A program made the translations under genes and the position numbers. A stretch of DNA of 5,179 nucleotides. Source: Deltaproteobacteria bacterium RIFCSPHIGHO2_02_FULL_40_11 (lineage in GTDB: Bacteria > Bdellovibrionota > JACOXK01 > 2-02-FULL-40-11). The notes under the pieces were generated by a model that saw only the letters and a program-made list of their open reading frames with translations, had not been told where the DNA came from and made no database searches. Shown here one piece after another: positions 1 to 4,030 of the stretch. Position 1 is the stretch's first letter. Each line of letters starts with the position of its first letter. The DNA is taken from the NCBI GenBank assembly GCA_001798105.1, contig MGRI01000103.1, forward strand, positions 10,195 to 15,373, given 5' to 3'.

Positions 1-152
1 GTTTGTGTGGGGAGATCCATAAAACCCAATTTTCCGTGTTCTCTGAAATGCTGGATTTCTTTTTTTGCATGCTCTTTCTTTTTGACGAGCGCATGGTGTT
101 GTACGTTTGAAAAATAATTTTTTAAAGCGTTAAAATTTATTGAAATCGGCAT
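1..152 (-). CDS. pgi: Glucose-6-phosphate isomerase, N-terminal fragment (runs off the left edge)
   Basis: The leftward frame from ATG at 152-150 stays open to the window edge and gives 50 codons. The peptide begins MPISINFNALKNYF and ends KLGFMDLPTQ. This layout matches the start of bacterial glucose-6-phosphate isomerases: a short strand, then a helix of the 'NFNALKNYF' type, a lysine/glutamate-rich helix, then a 'lG-x-x-DLP' motif (compare 'FLGWVDLP' near the N-terminus of the Bacillus subtilis enzyme, recalled from memory). The enzyme interconverts glucose 6-phosphate and fructose 6-phosphate in the cytoplasm, in glycolysis and gluconeogenesis. The SIS domains and catalytic residues lie outside the window, so the call rests on this N-terminal signature alone. 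No strong Shine-Dalgarno is seen, only an A-rich AAAGAT/AAAGAA stretch. The gene diverges from the thioesterase gene, with 30 bases between the start codons. Confidence 0.72.
   Translation of the reverse strand, partial: MPISINFNALKNYFSNVQHHALVKKKEHAKKEIQHFREHGKLGFMDLPTQ
107..136 (+). promoter_or_regulatory. Candidate sigma70-type promoter for the thioesterase-rph-rfbC cluster
   Basis: TTGAAA at 107-112 matches the -35 consensus at five of six positions, and TAAAAT at 131-136 matches the -10 consensus at five of six, with an 18-base spacer. Transcription would begin near 143, leaving about 40 bases of leader before the ATG at 183. The elements lie inside the first codons of the leftward pgi gene, which the very short divergent gap makes necessary. 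The region is AT-rich, so chance matches are easy and this is only a candidate. Confidence 0.4.
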
Positions 153-162
153 TGTTCTTTAT

Positions 163-189
163 CTTTTAGAAATCTTGACTCGATGTCAA
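163..189 (-). promoter_or_regulatory. Weak candidate promoter for pgi
   Basis: On the minus strand a perfect TTGACA (-35 consensus) lies at 189-184, followed after 15 bases by TAAAAG at 168-163, which is a poor -10 element at a short spacing. If it were used, transcription would start almost at the pgi ATG. The TTGACA is also part of the inverted repeat at 174-190, so it may be a protein-binding site instead. Confidence 0.22.
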
Positions 190-190
190 G
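174..190. repeat. Short perfect inverted repeat over the thioesterase start codon
   Basis: CTTGAC at 174-179 and GTCAAG at 185-190 are perfect reverse complements separated by TCGAT. The repeat sits in the gap between the divergent pgi and thioesterase genes and includes the ATG at 183. It could be a dimeric operator or a small mRNA hairpin hiding the start codon. It could also be chance, since the arms are only 6 bp. Confidence 0.4.
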
Positions 191-686
191 GAACGAATAT
201 CTTGAACTCATGCTCAAAGCAAAAAAAGTGTCAGAGTCTTGCGTTGAAATGACTGAAATTGTCATGCCGCAGGATACAAATACGCTTGGAACCATTTTTG
301 GGGGAAAAGTCATGCAGTGGATGGATATCGCAGCTGCCATTTGTGGGTTTCGGCATTGCAGAACGGCAGTGGTGACTGCTTCGGTAGATTCCTTAAGTTT
401 TGTGACCCCTATTAAGATTGGAGACATTGTTTCCATTCGTGCCAGTGTGAATTTCACGGCAAAGACATCTTTAGAAATTGGGGTTCGGGTGGATGCAGAA
501 GAACCGCTCACGGGAAAAAAGAAACATGCGTCCAGTGCATACCTTACATTTGTTTCTGTAGATGGGAACAATCGTCCCATTGCTGCGCCTCCAGTTTTAC
601 CAGAATCAGAGATTGAAAAAAGACGGTTTCAAGAAGGCCAAAAAAGACGTGAAATTCGTTTACAACTACGGGGGAAAAAATCATGA
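183..686 (+). CDS. Acyl-CoA thioesterase, hotdog fold (YciA / acyl-CoA hydrolase type)
   Basis: This 167-residue protein is a cytoplasmic single-hotdog thioesterase that hydrolyses acyl-CoA to free acid and CoA. The family signature is clear: VEMTEIVMPQDTN at residues 21-33, then GTIFGGKVMQWMD at 36-48, where N33 and D48 fall at the conserved active-site Asn and Asp of YciA-type enzymes. A second block, SVDSLSFVTPIKIGD at 67-81, is the usual 'F..pi..GD' strand pair, followed by AYLTFVSVD at 119-127. The C-terminal tail (about 140-167) is strongly charged and looks helical. The ATG at 183 has no clear Shine-Dalgarno. An in-frame ATG at 210 would give MLKAKKVSES, also a natural start for this family, so the true start is open. 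The stop overlaps the rph start (ATGA), so the two genes are translationally coupled. Chain-length preference cannot be read from the sequence. Confidence 0.9.
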   Translation: MSRNEYLELMLKAKKVSESCVEMTEIVMPQDTNTLGTIFGGKVMQWMDIAAAICGFRHCRTAVVTASVDSLSFVTPIKIGDIVSIRASVNFTAKTSLEIGVRVDAEEPLTGKKKHASSAYLTFVSVDGNNRPIAAPPVLPESEIEKRRFQEGQKRREIRLQLRGKKS

Positions 687-1396
687 TGCGTCCTGAAAAT
701 AGAGCTTCGGATCAACATCGGGAAGTCAAAATTACACCTAATTATTTGATGTATCCACAAGGGTCAGCGCTGATTGAAATTGGAAATACAAAGGTGGTCT
801 GTACGGCAACCCTTGAAGACAAAGTCCCTCCTTTTTTACAAAACTCTAAAACCGGATGGGTGACTTCAGAGTATGCGATGCTTCCTGCGGCAACCAACAC
901 GCGTACGCAAAGAGATCGCATGAAAATAAGTGGACGCACCCAAGAGATTCAACGGCTCATTGGGAGAAGTTTAAGGTCTGTCGTGGATTTTAGAGCTTTG
1001 GGAGAAAGATCTATTTTTATCGATTGCGATGTCCTTCAAGCAGATGGCGGTACCCGTACGGCTTCCATTACGGGGGGATTTGTGGCCTTGGCGCTGTGTA
1101 TTGAAAAGCTGCTCAAAGGGGGCGTTTTGTCTCGAAACCCCATTAAAGACTATGTGGCTGCCATCAGTATTGGCCTTGTGGAAGGGGAAACGCTTTTAGA
1201 TTTAGAATATGCCGAAGATTCCCAAGCCGATGTGGACATGAATTTGGTGATGACGGGCTCTCAAAAAATTGTTGAAATCCAGGGAACTGCTGAAAAAAAG
1301 CCATTCACAAAAGAACAACAAGATGAAATGTTGGATTTAGGGTGGCGTGGGGTTCAATCTTTAATTTCCATTCAAAAAGAAATTGTGCACCTCTAA
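683..1396 (+). CDS. rph: Ribonuclease PH
   Basis: RNase PH is a phosphorolytic 3'-to-5' exoribonuclease that trims tRNA precursors and other RNAs, using phosphate and releasing nucleoside diphosphates; it acts as a ring hexamer in the cytoplasm. The 237-residue product is essentially full length for the family (238 in E. coli). Landmarks are MRPENRASDQHREV at the N-terminus, GWVTSEYAMLP (58-68), GRTQEIQRLIGRSLR (84-98), the phosphate-binding QADGGTRTASITG (119-131, R125), and LDLEYAEDSQADVDMN (172-187), with D179 and D185 at the metal-binding catalytic aspartates. QGTAE at 200-204 is also typical. Two ATGs are adjacent: 683-685 overlaps the thioesterase stop, and 686-688 would give the usual MRP start. 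A purine-rich GGGGGA at 670-675 serves either. The gene is probably co-transcribed with the thioesterase and with rfbC, 5 bases downstream. Confidence 0.97.
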   Translation: MMRPENRASDQHREVKITPNYLMYPQGSALIEIGNTKVVCTATLEDKVPPFLQNSKTGWVTSEYAMLPAATNTRTQRDRMKISGRTQEIQRLIGRSLRSVVDFRALGERSIFIDCDVLQADGGTRTASITGGFVALALCIEKLLKGGVLSRNPIKDYVAAISIGLVEGETLLDLEYAEDSQADVDMNLVMTGSQKIVEIQGTAEKKPFTKEQQDEMLDLGWRGVQSLISIQKEIVHL

Positions 1397-1401
1397 AAAA
1401 C

Positions 1402-1947
1402 ATGTCTTTTGAAGTTTTAAACTCAAAACTTTCTGGTGTGTATCTTATAAAACCCGCATTGCATACAGATGCCAGAGGATGGTTTTTTGAAAGCTATAAA
1501 GAAAGTGAATTTCAAAAAATGGGGCTTACAACCCAGTTTAAACAAGACAATCATGTGCGTTCAACGGAAAAGGGGATTTTAAGGGGGCTGCATTATCAAC
1601 TCCCTCCCCATGCACAAGGAAAATTGGTTCGGTGTATTCAAGGGAAGATTTTAGATGTTGCAGTCGACATTCGAAAAAATTCTAAAACATATGGCCAGTG
1701 GGACAGCTTTGAATTGTCTGAAGAAAATCATCATATGGTATGGATTCCGGAAGGCTTTGCGCATGGATATTTGACCTTAACGCAAAATTCAGAAGTTTTG
1801 TATAAAGTAACTTCGGAATATCACCCGCAATCTGAAAGAACCATTTTGTGGAATGATCCAGAAATTGGGGTTCACTGGGGCATTCAAAATCCCATTTTAA
1901 ATGAAAAAGACCTGCGTGGGGTTTTATTGAAAGATAGAATGGATTAG
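1402..1947 (+). CDS. rfbC: dTDP-4-dehydrorhamnose 3,5-epimerase
   Basis: RmlC/RfbC carries out the third step of dTDP-L-rhamnose synthesis, epimerising C3 and C5 of dTDP-4-dehydro-6-deoxyglucose. The product feeds O-antigen, capsule or protein glycosylation. The 181-residue protein has the normal length and the cupin-fold landmarks: ARGWFFESY (24-32), QDNHVRSTEKGILRGLHYQ (48-66) with the expected catalytic base H64, GKLVRCIQGKILDVAVDIR (73-91), IPEGFAHGYLTL (115-126), LYKVTSEY (133-140), and WNDPEIGVHW (150-159). D170 in the LNEKD segment is at the position that pairs with the catalytic His. I chose the ATG at 1402 because homologues begin just before the 'L.GVYLIKP' strand; an upstream in-frame ATG at 1342 would add 20 residues that overlap rph and do not fit the family. 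No strong Shine-Dalgarno is visible. No rfbA, rfbB or rfbD is adjacent, and the 3' end overlaps the convergent exporter gene. Confidence 0.96.
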   Translation: MSFEVLNSKLSGVYLIKPALHTDARGWFFESYKESEFQKMGLTTQFKQDNHVRSTEKGILRGLHYQLPPHAQGKLVRCIQGKILDVAVDIRKNSKTYGQWDSFELSEENHHMVWIPEGFAHGYLTLTQNSEVLYKVTSEYHPQSERTILWNDPEIGVHWGIQNPILNEKDLRGVLLKDRMD

Positions 1948-2718
1948 GGTGGCGATCCCTGCCATCAAGATCAAAACGGCAATTGTTTTTTTGAGTGAGG
2001 GATCTGCCATTTTCACACTGATCTTTCCCCCAAATAGAGCGCCAACCATAAAACCGCCACCACAGGAAAGTAAAAGATGAAAGTTCACATGGCCTAGATA
2101 AGCATGCGTCAGGCCAGAGACTAAACTTGTAAACACAATCATGCACAATGCCGTAGCAACCGCAATTCGTACGGGCACTTTAAAAATATGAATCATGATG
2201 GGGGTTTTTAAAATGCCACCTCCAATACCAAATAAGCCAGCAATCACGCCTGAAAATCCTCCAAACAAACTTGACGCCCAAAGGCTTACTTTGTAATCTT
2301 TTTTTTCAATCAAAGGTTTTTTGGAATTCAGCGTCGTAATCATACGGGTCCAAGCATTTTGAGAAAGAGAAGGGTTTATCATTCTATAAGAAAGGATCAC
2401 CAAAAAAAGCGAAAAAATAATTTCCAAAGGGCGACCTGGAAAAAGACTTGTAAGATGTGCGCCTAAGATGGCACCGATCATGGTGGGAATTTCCAGCGCC
2501 CACATGAGCTTAAAATCAACAGTTTTTTTTCTGACATTCCAATACGTTGAAATCAAGCTTGCAGGAAATAAAGAAAGCGCGGTTACCCCGATCGCAATTT
2601 CAATGGGAATATGAAATCCCATCACCATGAAGGGGACAATGAAAACACCACCTCCAAAACCGGCAACGGTTCCCAATGCGCTCACCAGAATTGAGACAAA
2701 AAAGAGTGTTAAATACAT
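1924..2718 (-). CDS. TauE/SafE-family membrane transporter (sulfite exporter type, DUF81)
   Basis: The 264-residue product is a polytopic inner-membrane protein with about eight hydrophobic segments arranged as two related halves. The family's repeated glycine motif appears twice: GFGGGVFIVP at residues 20-29 and GIGGGILKTP at 164-173. Each is followed by an alanine/serine-rich helix (IAIGVTALSLFPASLIS, 41-57; IAVATALCMIVFTSLVSG, 185-202). A hydrophilic cytoplasmic-type linker lies at about 113-143. Family members export sulfite, sulfoacetate or related organosulfur anions, but most are uncharacterised, so the substrate is unknown. The ATG at 2718 is preceded by AAGG at a reasonable distance (minus strand CAAGGCATCAACATG). 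The start overlaps the methyltransferase end by 10 bases, implying one transcript with coupled translation. No sulfur-metabolism gene is visible nearby to suggest a role. Confidence 0.92.
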   Translation of the reverse strand: MYLTLFFVSILVSALGTVAGFGGGVFIVPFMVMGFHIPIEIAIGVTALSLFPASLISTYWNVRKKTVDFKLMWALEIPTMIGAILGAHLTSLFPGRPLEIIFSLFLVILSYRMINPSLSQNAWTRMITTLNSKKPLIEKKDYKVSLWASSLFGGFSGVIAGLFGIGGGILKTPIMIHIFKVPVRIAVATALCMIVFTSLVSGLTHAYLGHVNFHLLLSCGGGFMVGALFGGKISVKMADPSLKKTIAVLILMAGIATLIHSIFQ

Positions 2719-3692
2719 GTTGATGCCTTGAAAACGTAATTGGCGACATCTTTTCCTTGTTTAAAATTTCGAACAATCAATTTTTCTGAAATTCCATTTC
2801 TGAGCTTGTTGAAGGTCCGTAGGTAAGGCGTAAGCGTTAAGTAATGGTCAAAAGAAGTATGGGAGTGTACTTTTTTGTGAAGGTGTTCAAAGTTTTCTTT
2901 AAGCTTGGCAGCTGTGTATTTGTGTTGACCTGTGGGGAGTCCCTTTTTTTGAAAAATCATGTGGAGATGATTTTCGTGATCGCCACCCAAAGTATGGCGA
3001 ATGAATGAAAATCCCTGACGATAGGCTAATTCTTCTAACGTAATGGCATTAAAGTTATAGATATGGGCAAAGTGAAAACGATTTTTGGGTGCATGGCGGT
3101 TTGCTTCAATATTCGGAACTTCAACAATTAAGTGTCCTCCTTCTTTAAGCCAGCGATTCATTCTGCGGAGCTCTATTGCTGGATCACACAGATGTTCCAC
3201 GACATGATGAGAAGTAATGAGATCAAATGTGTTGGGAGCGTAAGAGGCTTGTTCAAGCATGGCTGAAGTTACTGGGATCCCAAATTCTTCTCGAGAATAC
3301 TGGGAGTAGATTGTGTGAGGTTCTAACCCTTGAGCATGTAAATTTAAATAGTTTAAGAGGTAGACAAATTCACCACGACCAGAGCCAATTTCTAAAATAG
3401 ACTGGGCATTTTTAAAATAGTGCTGATCTCTTTTATATCGGTTCAGGGCGCGATGGGCATTTCGATAAATGTGTTTGAGTTTAGGGTGATAATCCTTATA
3501 CTCATTCCAATATTTTGTTTGATAAAATTCATTAATTTCTTCTTTCGTTGGGAGTGGATCGGTTCGTACGAGTCCACAAAAGGTACACATAACGGTTGTT
3601 AAAGGTTTTCCGTTTCGATCGATGTCACTTATCGGGGTAACTTCTGTGTTTCCACAGAGATTACACGTGGAAATGGATTTAAAAGTGTGCAT
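2709..3692 (-). CDS. Class I SAM-dependent methyltransferase with N-terminal zinc-binding cysteines
   Basis: This 327-residue protein opens with a four-cysteine motif (C10-x2-C13 and C36-x2-C39, 'CNLCGN' and 'CTFCGL') like the zinc-binding module in front of several sugar and small-molecule methyltransferases. A Rossmann methyltransferase domain follows: LEIGSGRGEF (100-109) is the SAM-binding motif I, GLEPH (122-126) carries the acidic residue for the ribose, and FDLITSHHVVEHLCDP (156-171) is the typical motif IV/post region. A conserved HLIVEVPN strand lies at 187-194. The last 90 or so residues are basic and helical and may bind substrate. I chose the ATG at 3692; an in-frame GTG at 3713 would add seven residues, but its leader would begin only 8 bases after a hairpin. 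Neither start has a good Shine-Dalgarno. The substrate is unknown; a sugar or lipid methylation is a guess. The gene overlaps the downstream TauE/SafE gene. Confidence 0.85.
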   Translation of the reverse strand: MHTFKSISTCNLCGNTEVTPISDIDRNGKPLTTVMCTFCGLVRTDPLPTKEEINEFYQTKYWNEYKDYHPKLKHIYRNAHRALNRYKRDQHYFKNAQSILEIGSGRGEFVYLLNYLNLHAQGLEPHTIYSQYSREEFGIPVTSAMLEQASYAPNTFDLITSHHVVEHLCDPAIELRRMNRWLKEGGHLIVEVPNIEANRHAPKNRFHFAHIYNFNAITLEELAYRQGFSFIRHTLGGDHENHLHMIFQKKGLPTGQHKYTAAKLKENFEHLHKKVHSHTSFDHYLTLTPYLRTFNKLRNGISEKLIVRNFKQGKDVANYVFKASTCI

Positions 3693-3721
3693 ATTTCTTG
3701 ATTTTTCTAGCACTAAACTTA

Positions 3722-3745
3722 AAATAAGACAACACTGTCTTATTT
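3722..3745 (-). terminator. Hairpin after tRNA-Pro, probable terminator or attenuator
   Basis: AAATAAGACA at 3722-3731 and TGTCTTATTT at 3736-3745 form a perfect 10-bp stem with a 4-base loop. Read on the minus strand it begins 17 bases past the tRNA CCA end and runs into TTTTAAGTTT, so it fits an intrinsic terminator or a 3' processing stop for tRNA-Pro. The stem has only three G-C pairs and the U-run is short and broken, so some read-through into the methyltransferase gene just beyond is likely. Confidence 0.5.
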
Positions 3746-3762
3746 ATTTTGATCCTAAGTTA

Positions 3763-3840
3763 TGGTCGGGGTGGTCGGATTTGAACCGACGGCCCCTTGC
3801 TCCCAAAGCAAGTGCGCTAGCCAGGCTGCGCCACACCCCG
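3763..3840 (-). tRNA. tRNA-Pro (anticodon UGG)
   Basis: The minus strand folds into a complete 78-base cloverleaf including an encoded CCA. The acceptor stem CGGGGTG pairs with CACCCCG (fwd 3834-3840 with 3767-3773), followed by discriminator A and CCA at 3766-3763. The D-stem is GCGC/GCGC around AGCCTGGCTA. The anticodon arm is CTTGC-TTTGGGA-GCAAG, giving anticodon TGG, which reads CCA and by wobble other proline codons. A 5-base variable region precedes the T-arm GTCGG-TTCGAAT-CCGAC. All stems are intact. It has its own promoter 9 bases upstream of the mature 5' end and a hairpin downstream. Confidence 0.97.
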
Positions 3841-3849
3841 AAAAGACAA

Positions 3850-3878
3850 AAAATACATGGATTCGCACCAATGGTCAA
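3850..3878 (-). promoter_or_regulatory. Sigma70-type promoter of tRNA-Pro
   Basis: On the minus strand TTGACC (fwd 3873-3878) matches the -35 consensus at five of six positions, and TATTTT (fwd 3850-3855) matches the -10 at four of six, with an ideal 17-base spacer. The -10 ends 9 bases before the mature tRNA 5' end, so the primary transcript would have almost no leader. The 22 bases upstream of the -35 (3879-3900) are AT-rich with A and T runs, compatible with an UP element. The discriminator is AT-rich, unlike the GC-rich form of classic stringently controlled tRNA promoters. Confidence 0.65.
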
Positions 3879-3981
3879 AGCATATTTCAACGAAAATTTT
3901 ATGATCCAGGTCAATTTTTTTTTAAATTCTGTCCGTAAGAGGTGATTTCCCTTGTGCTGTCCTTTCTTTTTCATCTACATT

Positions 3982-3989
3982 TATAAAAT
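3982..3989 (+). promoter_or_regulatory. Possible -10 element for the cytochrome-porin gene
   Basis: TATAAAAT lies about 40 bases before the GTG start at 4031, in the otherwise featureless right half of the 190-base intergenic region. No convincing -35 sits 16-18 bases upstream, so it may be an activator-dependent promoter, a different sigma factor's site, or chance in AT-rich DNA. Confidence 0.28.
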
Positions 3990-4019
3990 AGCTGGGTGTG
4001 TGTGGATGAATAAAAAAAT

Positions 4020-4024
4020 GGAGG
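4020..4024 (+). promoter_or_regulatory. Strong ribosome binding site fixing the GTG start at 4031
   Basis: GGAGG is the best Shine-Dalgarno sequence in the window and lies 6 bases before the GTG at 4031. It decides the start of the cytochrome-porin gene, because the first in-frame ATG after it (4073) would cut into the signal peptide. Confidence 0.8.
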
Positions 4025-4030
4025 CAAACC

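Noticed and set aside
137..580. Leftward open frame of 147 codons
   Set aside because: It is antisense to the well-supported thioesterase and out of frame with pgi; no domain signature is visible.
1682..2146. Leftward open frame of 154 codons
   Set aside because: It lies across the 3' ends of rfbC and the TauE/SafE gene, both of which have strong family motifs; the composition looks like a shadow frame.
3420..3602. Rightward 60-codon hydrophobic open frame
   Set aside because: It is antisense to the N-terminal half of the methyltransferase, has no ribosome binding site of note, and hydrophobicity is expected opposite polar codons.
3763..3840. tRNA-Pro as an integration site for a mobile element
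   Set aside because: I found no direct repeat of the tRNA 3' end and no integrase or phage-type gene in the window; both neighbours look like ordinary chromosomal genes.
3622..3945. Rightward open frame of 107 codons
   Set aside because: It runs antisense through the methyltransferase start, the hairpin and the tRNA; the WSGWSDLNRRPLAPKA peptide is the familiar artefact of translating the antisense strand of a tRNA.
3744..3974. Leftward open frame of 76 codons
   Set aside because: It reads straight through the complete tRNA-Pro gene and its promoter, and the peptide has no recognisable family features.
3942..3986. Possible 14-codon leader peptide beginning GTG upstream of the cytochrome gene
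   Set aside because: It lacks a properly spaced Shine-Dalgarno, has no run of regulatory codons, and no alternative hairpins follow it.
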